Assembly: GCA_047967505.1 (NCBI GenBank)
Contig: CM106541.1
DNA length: 64,000 nt
Direction: 5' to 3' (one strand)
Origin: Dipteris shenzhenensis
Taxonomy: Eukaryota; Polypodiophyta; Polypodiopsida; Gleicheniales
Both the position numbers and the translations under genes were made by a program. The notes beneath the pieces were generated by a model that worked only from the letters and a program-made list of their open reading frames with translations, was not told where the DNA came from and searched no databases. Positions 36,418 to 49,050 of the stretch are shown one piece after another (the first letter of the stretch is position 1; each line of letters begins with the position of its first letter).

Positions 36418-39400
36418 ATGGGTTTATTAAACGCTGGAAAAGAAGTTGTAAGAAAGCAAGCAGGAATGCAAGCACACCCAGCGCCTGCTGATGCTGAAGT
36501 TGTTGGACCAAGTTCTGGTCAAATTGCGATTGTGAAAGCTATCGACCGAAAAGCACGGGGCTACTTTCAGACCATTGAACGGAGTTTCAGCTCTCCAGCT
36601 CTTGACAGGTGAAAAATGTGCAATCAATTAAATCTAAGACAGCAGTTTCCGTTTTCAGAAGAGGATGATGAGGGTCTTTAGAACTGGGGCATTGTCAGAT
36701 GAGTAATGACTGGGCTTTCAGACTTGGGTGCTTGGGGGGGGGGAACAGATTTGGTCTGGGCACGTTGCGCCTGTGAGGGGATATCTTTGTCTGAACCCAC
36801 CCTCTCTCTACTAGGGGGAAGTCATGAATGAATGAGCATTTGTTGTTTCAAATGGTACGTAACGATTTCCATTTTCAACAAAATAGCCGCTAACCTAGGA
36901 CTAAGGCTATTGTTTGATACTTACAGGAAGAGTTCTCTAGTTGAAGATCCATCTGCCATGACCATAGAGTTTCTCCGATCGCGATTGCAATCACTACGTG
37001 GTGATTACAAGGCTGAAAAACAGCGAGCACAGCAGTTGGCTAAAAAGGTTCGTCTCTACTCCACGAATTATTCTTCATATTAGAATATAAAGGAGATAAA
37101 ATCTTTATTCAAAATGGCAGCTCAATCTACCAGGTGTTGGAGCTTGAACGTGACTTAAGCATTGCAACGGAGCTACATAAAAAGGCGGAGTGCGCAAATG
37201 CGGATGGTTCTGTAAAGCATGATAACAATGTACCTGGACATGACACCATAAAATCATACAATGGCAGAGCGGATGAACCTGATAGAAATAGTGAAGTACA
37301 TGGAGAAGGAGGCTACAGTGTTGCGAGGTCTGACTCTATAGAATACCTCGGAAGTTCTGCTGGAGATCATGAAGATTCCGTTTCGGATGTGTGTGCTGAT
37401 GGTTGTGGGAACGAGGGTCACTTTGATGGAGATGAAGAATGGCAAGTGGTAAGGTCTCCTTGGAGGCATCACCAACTACCCAGAAGTAGTAAGCAAAACA
37501 AAGATCAATGTCAAAAGTTCAGGCAACTTCTCCAGGAGAAGCTTTCTGGAACTCATCCAAAAGAAGCGTTCAATGAAGGATCATCTGACTTAAGACGGAT
37601 GGAAAATTTGGCTCCCAACGAGACCAGGTCAGCGTTCCTTCTCAGTTCCCCTTTGGGTGGGTGCGTGGGTGTGTGCATGAGTCATGTGCGTGTGCGTGCA
37701 AGCGCGTATGTGTGGTGTGTGCGTGTTGCATGCATGCTTGCGTGCCTACATGCGTGGATGGGTCGGTGTGAACGCACGCGTTGGGGGATTGTTTGTGGGC
37801 AGGGGGAGATTGGCCTCATATATATGATATGGTTGGGTGGGTGGGTGTGTGTGAACGCGCGCGTTGGGCAAGTGTCTATGGGGCTAGACTTGGGTGGGTA
37901 GGTGTGAACACGCGCGTTGGGGGAGTGTCTGTGGGGGAAGACTAGGGGCAGGTCTCACATATGGAATCATCTGACTCAAGATGGATGGAAATTTTGGCTC
38001 TCAAGGAGTGTGTGCACGAGTGTTGCATGTGTGCGCATGTGCACGCGTGCGCGCCTCTGTGCGCATGCGTGAATGTTGCATGCATGTGTGTGTGCCTGCA
38101 TGCGTGGGTCTGTGGGTGTGAACGCTCGCTTTGGGGGAGTGTCTGTAGGGGTAGGGAGATTGGCCTCACATATGTAAGCACATATAAGGATGTGGAAAGA
38201 GAAGAGGTAGCTTAGCAAAAACCTGGAAGAGGTACTTAGCAAAAACCTTTATATCTGGCCTCATATGTGGATAGACTACAGGCACAAGAATGGACTCGGT
38301 GGTTATCTTGGGTGTCATTAATCGCTTGTGGGTGAGTAAGTGCATATGCATCATATGAGTCACGTGGCCAAGCTCAAAAGGTCAAGATGAGCCATTCTTG
38401 ATCGTTTCAGAGTCAGTGCTCTCCTTGCCTCATTCCTACACTCGAATACGTAAGGTTTTGAGCTTGCGTTTGATGCAATATTAGACCATAGCCCTGGTAT
38501 GTCCCACTGTAATTTCCCCCTTTGTGACCACCACCTCACAAGCGATACATTCTCAAACAACGATTTTAATCCATGTCTGTGTTATCGAATACAATTTTAT
38601 CTTTGGCATCCTTTGGATCGAAGATGAAAAATGTCATATCTTGTTCTTTCTTTGACTCTCCACATCATCATCTTATTTGCTCTAATTTCAGGTAGGCCTG
38701 CCTATGTCCATAGGCTCCAACAAACTCCCAACAAAGCAGTTTTTACACACGAGCATCAACCAAAAGTGTACTGCAACCATTGGTCAGTCATGCACTGAGC
38801 CTGAATGAATCTGCACAAATGCATGTACCTTTAGATGCATCCTCTAGTGAAACAATGTCGTGTATTGTTCTTTCTTTGAATCTCCACATCATCATCTCAT
38901 TTGCTTTAACCTCAGGTAGGCCTGCCTATGTCTGATATACTCCAACAAACTATCAACAAAGCACCTTTTCCACACAAGTATCAACCAAACGTGTCTGGCA
39001 GTACTGCACCATTGGTCAGTCCTGCACCGAGCCTGCCCAAATGCATATGCATCCTCTAGTTAAACAACTTTCATATAGCTGCCAGCTGTGGTCACTATTC
39101 TTAAATCACTGTGGTTTGTGACATCCATATGGTCTATGTACTACGGTAGAAGAATAGAAATTCGAGCACATATGCAGAGCTAGCATCACCATAGTCTTAA
39201 TTGATGAATTTAACTGGCACACTTGGCCTTTGGAAGTTTCCAACTCAGGAACTCTGTATCCAATTTAGCTGCTATTTTGTGCTTCCCTGGTCAGTCAAAC
39301 AGTCTCCCGGATGACATGTAACTGGTGTTGCACTAGTCAACCTTTATAGTCACTGTGGCATGGCTGCTGTGGTTACCCAACCAGCTTGCAGTGTTGGCCG

Positions 39401-42400
39401 GGCTCCATCTTTTGCCCAAGGTCTGCTCCACTGGGACTTGTCCCCTGCCACAATTAAGGTCATCCACCATGTTACAGGCATGAATTTGGAAGAAACACAT
39501 TGCGAACCACATTGGCATGGACAATGGGGTGGGACACGTTGGATGGACAGCATTCTTGGTACTGTGTGATGCTGCAGTTCGCTGCTCAATGTCCTGGTGC
39601 CTCACTCTACAGCTGATTTGCAATCTGGCAAGTGAAACTGATGCATGTGGGATGTCTGTGGGGTCCTCTAACCTTCTTGTACACCATCAACAAGAAAGTG
39701 ATTACAGTCATTGTCTATTTAGAAGCTAGGTTTGATGTGTGCTATGCCTCAAGTATAGGTGGAGTACCATATTTCCACAAATAGCGATGTGTAGGAAAAC
39801 CTAGTAGTTGCAATGTTGTGATATCAATCATTAGCACAATACATGTCAAAGGCAAACTAATCACTGAAATGCAGAACAACGCTGAAAGTCTAAAGGCTTA
39901 CTATCCAATTACTCAATGGTTAAAGATATATATAAAGGACGCTGTTTCTCATTGATTTTGGCTTGCACGTGTTGCTCCTGACAAAACCATGTCGCACATA
40001 ATAGACAATAACTTGGATGAAACTGAATGTACTCAAGGGCCTGTACAATGACATTATTTAACGATCAGCTTGTACAATGACACCTGTGAGTATTACGCCA
40101 TGATATTGCAGGCTTCAAGAATCACTTCTTCCAGCTAGGCAGAGGCCAGGCCAGGCAGCAGATCATATTGACCATCATGCATTGCATCCTGAAAAGCAGT
40201 TTTATAAAGTCAATTCAGAGCAGACAAAGACACAAATCGATCTAGTGGAAGAGGCACAATCTAGGACATTACAGAAGGCTGAGATGGCATTGGATACCTG
40301 GGAAGAGACACTCGGCATCAAAAAGCAGGTATGATTCTTATGCTAGTACTCTCTGCATAGAGATAATTGAAATGAAATGAGAATGGAATGACTTTCTTCT
40401 AATATTCATGTAAAACTGTAAATTTTTTTAGTATTATTTTCTTTAATTCTCTGAAGGCAAGTATTTAAGTAAATTTCAATGCATGCAATATGTTATTTCC
40501 ATGTAGCAATCATTAGTTTGTACATTTTTGCTACTTCTAGGTCCCTGATGTGCAGAATGGAGGAAAACAGACTCCTTTTCACATGGGGAGCAACGAAAAC
40601 TTACCTATAGACACAGCTCGAGATAGAACTCTAAATGTGACTTATGGATCAAGGCAGCATTTGGAAAGTGTAGAGGGGAAGCCTTTACAGACTACAAGTG
40701 GAGCGGATTCCAATCCAGATGTCATGGGGGGGAGTAAAACACTAAACCCAGTTATACAGGATCAGAAAAGAGTTGATTTTACAGGAACTGCTGCTTCTTG
40801 CCTACATTGTGCTGGGAAAAAATTTACAATTGGAGTTTTAGTCCAGGAAAGGGGGAAAGTGATTCACACTCCTAACATCCAACCATGTGACAACGGTGTT
40901 GATGTGGAGAACACAACTACGATTTTTCAAACGGTAAATGATTCTTACAAGCCTCCCTCCCTTTGCAAACCAAAACATGAACGTGAGATTGCAGCAGTGA
41001 AACAAGATGAGGATTACTCTATGTCCACAGAATCTCCAAATAAATCGAGCAATGTAGCTCGGGTCCGTTTAGAAAAAGGTCACCCGGAGGTCATGAATGA
41101 TCAACTCTTCAAAGAAACTGGAAATAGTAATACAACTGAGGTACATTTGAATCTCAACAGAGAGGTAATGCAGGAAGGCCATCCTGAGTGTTCAGAGATT
41201 GCTGGTCGACACTATGGAAAGCAAGGGCAAGGCTGCTTCATCGGATCTCCTTGGAGAGAGGATTTGTATGGATCGAATACAGACTCGAGTTTCAAATTTA
41301 ATCTCCAGAATGATTATTGTAATAGGGATATAACAAATGAAGACATCGTCATACAAAGTTCACAAACCAGTAGATCCATTGGCAGTTCCAATAAGGAACC
41401 AGATCTTTCCAGTGAGCAAGGCTGGCAGCAGATACCTGCAAGGAGCATTGGGGGGCATGGAAGTGGGTATTCAACAGGGAGAATGGACGTGACAGGAAGA
41501 GAAGCCCTTGTAAAAGGCGTTTCACTACTAGGAACACAATCTGGGAATGTTCGAGGAGAAACGCATCTTCGAGGTTGGATAAACCGATATCAAGCAATTC
41601 CTCCGAGCAGATTTAGCAACCAAACGCGACTCTTCCACGGTCCTGGAGAAAAATGTGACCAGCCAAAGCAATCTTTTGCAAGACACACTATGGACCAAGG
41701 TTATCATACAACGCTACCTCACGGCAGTTACGATCTTTCGTGCTGGACTAACTGTACCGGTAGCACAGACGGTATTCACGATTCAACCTGTCATGTTTCT
41801 AACATCGAAGCCACTCCTTTTGCTCTCCAAGAGAGTTTGCACAGTGGTCTTTATGGCAGAGACCGCCAAGAATTTCAACCCGAGAGGATCAAAACACCCA
41901 CCGCAGCAATGCCGGGCAGATATGGCTTGGCTCATACATATTCACAAGAGGTTTCTCCTTCAAGAGGAAGTCGCATTTTCTCACCTCACGGCAGGCTTCA
42001 CGAATATGGAGTTACTCGCATCGACACAAGCGAGGATGCTCGAGAAGAATTCTCCCTCAGACGCATCGAAGCAGGAGGGCACATTGAATATCCGCAACAC
42101 TCACATGCTTTTGGAACAGAAAGATACAGCAAAGAGTCACTCCATGCGTCGCCGGTGAAAGGCAGAATGGAGCCCGAACTCTTCTCACCGTTGCGCAGTA
42201 TTCCCATTTCTGAACATCACTCAGCTGTGCAAACGGAAGCGGATGGATACGGAAGGCGAGGCGTGGATATGCAGGCTCCACGGAGGTCTGTGGATGGGGG
42301 ATTCGACAGGGTGAGGGAGATTCTGAAGGCGCTGGATGTTGCAAAACAGCAAATTCAGAGTTCCGATGAGCAAATGGTGTTGCCTCGGAGGGAATTAGCT

Positions 42401-42505
42401 ATGGTGCAATCAAGCAGTCCTTCACGATTCTTTGTAGAGGCTGCGCCAAACCATCATTCGCAGCTCCTTCAGCGTGCCAGAGCTACTGATAGTCCATCAA
42501 TCTGA
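36418..42505 (+). CDS. Plant coiled-coil protein gene, five coding exons
   Basis: Five exons join in phase with GT-AG borders: 36,418-36,608, 36,927-37,047, 37,134-37,627, 40,112-40,328 and 40,541-42,505, giving 2,988 nt (995 residues plus TGA). Exons 1-2 encode RSFSSPALDR and then EDPSAMTIEFLRSRLQSLR, running into a predicted coiled coil through RAQQLAKKVLELERDL at the exon 2/3 junction. Exon 3 ends with an acidic stretch and EEWQVVRSPWRHH. Exon 4 has a second helix (LVEEAQSRTLQKAEMALDTW). Exon 5 is long, polar and mostly disordered, with GSPWREDLYG, EQGWQQIPARS and a final helix RVREILKALDVAKQQI. From memory, these helical boxes resemble an uncharacterised land-plant coiled-coil family with an FLRARLLSER-type box; its function is not established. 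No signal peptide or membrane segment is visible. Confidence 0.85.
37583..38170 (+). repeat. ~385-bp tandem duplication spanning the exon 3/intron 3 border
   Basis: The last ~45 bp of exon 3 (TCATCTGACTTAAGACGGAT and on to GCTCCCAACGAG) recur at 37,968 as TCATCTGACTCAAGATGGAT followed by a matching GCTCTCAAGGAG. Each is followed by a GT-rich minisatellite containing TGTTGCATGCATG, GCCTRCATGCGTGG, GTGTGAACGC and GGGAGATTGGCCTCA. Confidence 0.85.
38636..39070. repeat. ~225-bp tandem duplication in intron 3
   Basis: TTGTTCTTTCTTTGA at 38,641 and 38,866 begins matching copies that share CTCCACATCATCATC, CAGGTAGGCCTGCCTATGTC, AACAAAGCA, CATTGGTCAGTC and GCATCCTCTAGT. Confidence 0.9.
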
Positions 42506-42600
42506 GCTGCAAATCGAAGCTTTCAGTTTTGGATCAACACGCAGCTTGCATTTGGATCCGAATTGGAAGCTTTCCGGTGCTTCTCGTCTTAGGCTTCCAC

Positions 42601-42780
42601 TTGATCAAATCCAGCTTTTGATGCTCGTCTTCATCAATTTCAATGACTCTTCTCTGCAATTGGATCAAAACCAGCTTTTGATGCTCATCTTCAGCACCTT
42701 CTGTCACTCGTCTCTTCAATTGGATCAAATCCAGCTTTTGATGCTCATCTTCATCACCTTCGGACTCTTTCAGTTCGCGA
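42601..42780. repeat. Three-copy 60-bp minisatellite in the 3' UTR
   Basis: Copies start at 42,601, 42,661 and 42,721 with TKGATCAAAWCCAGCTTTTG followed by ATGCTCRTCTTCA. Because 60 is a multiple of three, the minus strand reads as an open 89-codon frame with a 20-residue repeat containing DEHQKL. Confidence 0.95.
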
Positions 42781-42950
42781 TAATGCCCGTCAAGAGTCGT
42801 CAACTGATCTTAATTTCTTCTTCCCTTTTCCAGCGTTTCTTACCGTATGGATTTTGATGGTCGACTGGCAAAGCCCATCGAGCTCAATCCCATAAGTACG
42901 GAAATTCTGTAAAACTACGGTGATCGATCCCTCCACAGGCCACGAGACTG

Positions 42951-42952
<2 letters not shown>

Positions 42953-42998
<46 letters not shown>
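42953..42998. repeat. CT microsatellite in the 3' UTR
   Basis: A (CT)23-like run about 450 bp after the coiled-coil gene's stop codon. Confidence 0.95.
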
Positions 42999-43001
<3 letters not shown>

Positions 43002-43440
43002 CCTCTTTGGTTAACATTCTTTTCCTTTTCTTCCATCCCCAGTTTTGCTCTTTGTCTTGCAGAATCGCTGTCTGTGGTTGTCGAGCCTCATCCTGCAGCA
43101 CACCTTGAGCGACATTGAGCACCGAGCTTGTGGGCAGTGCCTGGGTGGATGGTGATCTTTTCCCAGAGGCAAATTAGAGCAATCTGACTCTGGCATTTGA
43201 GTAGAGAGGTTGGAGGTTGTGAGGACTGTGGTTGCATGCTTATTATGATGCAACATGAGGTTGCTGCAACTCGTGAGGAATGTGTCCTTGTGGGTTCTTG
43301 TTTATCTCTCATCCTATCCTGCAGCAAATTTGCAGGACTCGACAGAACACACAATCCTTGTTCTTGATGGAAACGTTCCCAGAATTTCAATGTGGGCATA
43401 GCTGCTCTCGTCTTTCATGTGTTTTATGTATTCAAACATA

Positions 43441-43446
43441 AATAAA
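43441..43446 (+). terminator. Possible polyadenylation signal AATAAA
   Basis: AATAAA about 935 bp after the stop of the coiled-coil gene, the first perfect one I noticed downstream. The implied 3' UTR contains the minisatellite and CT tract. Confidence 0.4.
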
Positions 43447-43449
43447 GGC

Positions 43450-45839
43450 AACTTCTGCATAAGACCTCCTTACATTAAGTGTAATTGATCATCATCAGTT
43501 TCATAAGCATCAAGGATTTGTGCTCAGATTATGTTCAATAAGTTCACTAAGTTCAGTGGGTTTTGGTCTCCAGGATTAAGTTCAACAAGTTTAGTGGGCT
43601 TTTGCCTCCAAGATTTAATTGCTGAATGGTTCTAATTGGCTGGCAAAGCACGGGCAGTCTTCCATATATAGATGGCCAATTTTGTACGATCTTTTCTTTC
43701 TTAATAAATTTTAAAAAGTCCAATCAGCATTACAACATTATGCAATCTATATCTAGGTTCGACTTTATGGCAAGTTTGCACTGTTTGTTTCAACCATTCC
43801 TCTCTATTTTGGAGACCAAGTTTTTGGAGTCTAAAGCACCGCCATAAATAATTATCCAATGCAACATAAGTCAAAGTATAATATCACCATCAATACCTAT
43901 GGACGAAGATAAGGTACCCTAATTTCAAAGTTGCATGAGGTTACTTCACTAAGCTCATTAAACATGTGGAGCAACATGTATATGTTCTTCTATTTTCCTC
44001 TTGAAGACCTCACCTCAAGCCTACTAGTAGCAATAAGATTTAAGAATGGTATATCTTGTGACTTGCACGAAAGTGATTAATCCAACTATGTGGAAGACCC
44101 GATTGTGATTGGTGGCTCATGAGACAACACTTTTATTGGAGATCAACATGGTTGACTGTGCTTGGTTGCCAAATATTGGTTACATGGTGTCATCGTGGCA
44201 GAGACCTCTTGCGTGGATGGCCAATCGATGTTTAATGGTTCCTCGGTATTCGAAGGTTTAGGTGGTGAAGTCTTCTATTAAGAGAAGTATTCTACACGAT
44301 GGAAGGTCTTTTTGTCCAAGCTTCTCCTATGAGAGTCGGTTCCTTGGAGATTCTACATCTATAGAGATTGTAGGAGAAGTGGCTTCGAAGTCTATAGGGG
44401 TGTTAGAAGAGTCTTGAGCTTCAGACTCGTTGTATGCAACAACAAACACGTATATGGTGAGTTGCAGGACCTTAAGTCCATAGATAAGAGCCGGTCGTTG
44501 TAAGAATAGCAACAAAGCCCGTAGGCGTGAGTTGTGGTCGTGTCTTTATGTTCACATCTTTATATTGTTAGAAGAAGGTGTTTCTTGCCAAATATCGAGT
44601 CACTTTTGTTCGAGCTATGGAGTTCATTCAAAACGATTAATTGCATGATTGAAAGTGTCATATTTTCACGTGCTATTGAATCACTGTGTCAACATGCAAT
44701 TCCCAAAACCTACAACTTTGCACCAAGATCTTGTAGAATAGCATATGCTTGGTGCTTATATGTTCTAATCTCTTGACCACCAAAATAATAACACACAACA
44801 AAACTTTGAATCACCCATATCTTGTGTCCTACATTCAAAATACAACACATTGCCCAAGAGTTGTACACATGGAATCATCCCAAGCTATGGTGAATGTAGA
44901 GCCAAGTTGAGGGCCACATCCCATGGAATCATGCCTATGTTATATGGATGGCAGTTGCAACATAGCAATAAAAACTGCTATAGAGCAATAACATTTGCTA
45001 TAAAGCATAATATGCCGTATATGATGTGCTGCTACATAATATGTGCTACACTAAACGACATACAAAGTGTGCTATATGTTGAATGTACTACAAAACATAC
45101 ACAATATGCTATGTGCTCAATGTACTACATAGCATATAGAGCATTGACACTTGGTTGTGTCCTTATTATTAATGCAAGTGGCTTTTACAGACTGGTAACG
45201 GGTTGTCCATTTCCTCTTATCTTATCTTACTTGTATTAATTGCACACTCTTCCACCTGTCTGCATACGGTGTCACCCACGCAACACGGATCCTTCCTCCC
45301 ATTAGTTTTTGATGCAACATTGTAACCAATCCCCGAGTAGGAACGTCTCTCAAGCATCTCCCAGAGTGCAAGTGAGAGCATCCTCCTTCCAACAACCATG
45401 CACGCCCTATTCTGAGATACCACGTCCAATTTGAGTCTCCCAACAGGCATTGCGGTGCTGCCGCCCTGACACAAGGTTTCCAGCTAGTAAGGTTGCAAGC
45501 TTCCCTCAATGAATAGATGCAGTCGCTTGCAATCGGGTCCCATACCTTGCAGGGACTCAGCGAGCGGTACGTGGGAACCCATGCTGCCCAATGCTCCGTC
45601 ACGCCAGAACCTTAGCGGAAATAAGAACGCAGAACAGTCAGAGAAACAACTAATGCTGAGAAGTGACAAAGCGCCAGCCGTTACTTGGTCACACACACTA
45701 TTTTAGAAGATATCTATGAGTGTCGTATGTTGATTTTAGAATCTTGACCTGCTTGATGACTAGCGTCTGGACTCTGTACTAAGGAGTGCTCCCAAGAGAC
45801 CTCCGCATCATTCAAGCATTAAGAGATGTCTGATACGCG
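43450..45839. other. Intergenic DNA
   Basis: No recognised gene. At about 44,990-45,150 phrases such as TATGCTATGTGCT and ATGTACTACA recur loosely. A 126-codon minus-strand frame at 45,222-45,602 has no motif and is probably chance in a higher-GC patch; it may belong to the leader or LTR of the following gypsy relic. Confidence 0.45.
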
Positions 45840-48800
45840 CTCGGAGAGAAGACAAAGATATGCAGCCTGGAGAGAGGAGCACCTGCACCGAGGATAAAGA
45901 GATTGGCACGAACAAACTACAATGAATTCTGAGGCAAAGATGGAAAATCGTGAGAATTAGGAGGAGGTAGTAGATAGTCACCTGCGCCGAAGGGATCGAG
46001 ATAGAAGAAGACCTAGCCACAGGCAAAAATTGTTGGCTTCTCATGAGACAGCAAGAGTGAATCGGTTCATGAAGGCGTCTGAAGGCTTTGACCATGATGC
46101 AACCTTCAAGCATTGGCTAGAAGAATCTATGCAATCAACCTTAGAGAGTCCCATTTTTGAAGATGTCAATGAACAAGTCCCAGGACCAAGCAACCATGTG
46201 TATGGGTCTCGGTAGGAAGGACACATGTCCGGAATAGATACAAGATGTGCTTCAGACTGGGAATAACAAGGAAGACCTATCCACGAGATAGAGGTAGAGA
46301 CGAGGTTTAGACAGAGAAGCAAGCTATGGTACACAATAGAGAGTAGTACCAGGGCACCAAGCACCAAATACGTCTACTCATTGCAGAGGTACCAAGTATC
46401 AAGTCCCACGTCAGCAACACACATGCAAGGCCAAGCAAAGCCGAAACCACAGGGAACTGCATGTGCCAAGCAAAGCCGAAACCACAGGGAACGGATGGAG
46501 AGGAATGCCAAGTGCCTGGGAGAGATCAATGCGGTCAACCAGCAAATGTGATCTTGAAACCCAATCCTCCTATTCTAGCACAATGCCACGAACCTAATGC
46601 ATTCGTATATGTCGATTGTGTCTGTGGGCCTCATATGCCGACATTTCATGATGAAGAGCATTTGGTAGAGTTGGAGCTGATAGCCACCAAGCCAAAGGCA
46701 GCTACTCTAATCAAAGTGAAATTTTAGGATTTCAAAAAAACTAGCGATGAAGACCCATACATCTACTCTAATCAAAGGGAAATTCTAGGATCTCAAAGGA
46801 ACTAACAGATGAAGACCCATACATCATCTACAGAGTTTCTTGCGGGTCAGCCACATCAATGCAGGGAGGAGTATATGAATTACTTAGGCCTTTTTGAAGT
46901 GCTTTAGAAAGGAAATCAATGAGGAGGATGTTCACACCAAGTTAAGCGATCTTAAACAAAAGGAATGCGAGTCAATCCAATGATTCTGTTCTGAGGACGC
47001 AAGCTCTCATCAACCAGCTGAATACACCTATGGATGATAAATCATTGTGTGCTTGGCTTTTGACAACTTGCACTCAGGTGGACATATGGTCATGAAAAAC
47101 AGTCAATCTGGACTAAGGACTTGTTGAGTTGAGCACTAGCTTTGGAAAAGAATACAAGTGATAATGAGACTACATCACCAAAGTAGGACAAGTTAAGATA
47201 CACCCTCAAGAAGCCCTTGAAGAAAATGGGTTCCTTGGAGAAACTTGGCTCAAATGAGGAATAGTGTAATAAATGTTCCAAGGAGGGACATATTGAAGAT
47301 GAATGTAGAATAGAGTACTGCAAAGCATGTACCAAGTATGGTCACGATGAGCCAATTTGCTGGTATGCCAAGAAGTGGGATGCAAATGTAAAACCAAGTA
47401 TCAATTGATGACAAGTCCGAAAATGGGGAAGCCGCCAAGGCCTGAGCAAAGCAATAACAAGGGGAAGAATAACACCAAAAAAGATAAAGGGCCGATTAGA
47501 TGTTTCTTCTGTGACGGAAATCACATTAAGGCCAAGTTCCATTGTGGCAAGAACATCTCAAAATGTTAAATGACAGTAACAAGAAGTACATCCTAGATGC
47601 AGAGACATTCTCACCGAGGTGATCAACCCAGTAAGCACCAATGTAGTTACTCAGTCGAAAGGTCTTATCAATAGACATGAGTCATTCATCAGAGGGGGAC
47701 CTTATTGCAAAAGAAGTTGGCATCCAAATTAATCAAGGAATTGAAAGGAAAGGCACCTGCTATTAATAGGGCAGTCGAGGCAAGTAAAACTTCCCAACTG
47801 GCTAAGCTGGTTCAGGCCTATACCAGTGGAAAACAAGAAGAACTAAGCATAGCTAAGTCTTCTACATCATAAATGAGTAAAGCTTGGGAAATTTTTAACA
47901 GTATGGAATTCAATCTCACAATTGCAGACCTACTAAAGGTTTCTCCGTATTGCAAGGAGTTCTTCTTTTAAGCCGAGGACAAACTGACCAAGGACATTGA
48001 TTCCTTGGTACCAATCCCGATCATTGATACCCTGGTGGTAGATGATGAAGTACTAATCATCACAGTGAAGATAATGTAGCAGAATGTCTGCACATTGATT
48101 ATCAATGGTGGGTCAAGAGTGAACATCATCTCAAAAGTTATAGCCCAATGGCTCAAGTTTAAACACTTTGAGCCATCCCTGTTCTGAATATGTATGGCAA
48201 ACCAGCATCTATCAAACCCAAAGGTATTCTTCAAGATGTTGTTACTACTATTGTGGAATTCATTATACAATTAATTTTTTGGTTATTCCTATGGAAGAAA
48301 ATGCCTATCCTATTTTATTGTCGACCATGGCTTAAGTGTGCCAAAGTTATGCATGATTGGGGATAGGATATGATGACTATTAAGTCGAGGGATACTAAAG
48401 CACAAATTCCCACCAATCCAAGAAAGGTCCCAAGTATTTGTCGACCAAAAGGCTTGGAAGTCAAATATCAGTTCCCAAAAGACATGGAAACTCAGCTAAT
48501 GGAATTACGAATCTTACCTATTGGTGAAATTGATAAATCCAAGTCGTTGCCGAGCTTAAGGAAAGAATGAAGGCAAAGACGCTTGCCTACAATGACATTC
48601 TTATTCTAGTGATTTCACATAAGATATATTTTTCTTAGGCAAATCAGACCAATGAAAATAACTTGGTTAGAACCAACAGAAGGGACTAAAACCACACACT
48701 ATTATGGTCACTACATACCTACTTGGTGATTAGTTCCAAGACATCAAGGAATTGTTTCTACAATATAAGGATTCTTTTGCTTGGAGTTACATAGACTTAC

Positions 48801-49050
48801 AAAGAGTACCTCCAACAGTTACTCAACAATGGTATTGCATGAACCCTAAGTACGCAAAGCAAGTCAAGGCCAAGCTTGGCATTGATAGCAAGTTTCATTT
48901 ATGCAATTGACACAAGCAAAGAGTTTAAAGTCTGAGTTTGTGTTGTTGACTATAGGAAGTTGAATCCCCATAAGGTGCCATATCCATTTCCAATTCCTTT
49001 CATATATGGAGTCATTAGGAAAAAAGGGAGCTTATTTTGGCCAAAATGAA
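45840..49050 (+). pseudogene. Ty3/gypsy-like gag-pol relic with multiple zinc knuckles
   Basis: Plus-strand coding remnants in several frames. A gag-like stretch (about 45,990-46,220: FKHWLEESMQSTLESPIF) is followed by two adjacent CCHC knuckles at 47,265-47,363 (CNKCSKEGHIEDEC and CKACTKYGHDEPIC, each C-x2-C-x4-H-x4-C) and a third Cys/His cluster near 47,500 (CFFCDGNH). A protease-like box LIINGGSRVNIIS lies near 48,095 (Asn in place of the catalytic Asp). RT onset is seen as LQYKDSFAWSY near 48,760 and VDYRKLN near 48,940, after which homology stops at about 49,010. Stops are frequent. RNase H, integrase and LTRs were not found. Confidence 0.7.

Noticed and set aside
42534-42803. 89-codon minus-strand frame with 20-residue repeats
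   Set aside because: Explained by a 60-bp tandem repeat being a multiple of three; no independent coding evidence.
45222-45602. 126-codon minus-strand frame
   Set aside because: No recognisable motif, and another minus-strand frame overlaps it; treated as chance in a higher-GC patch.
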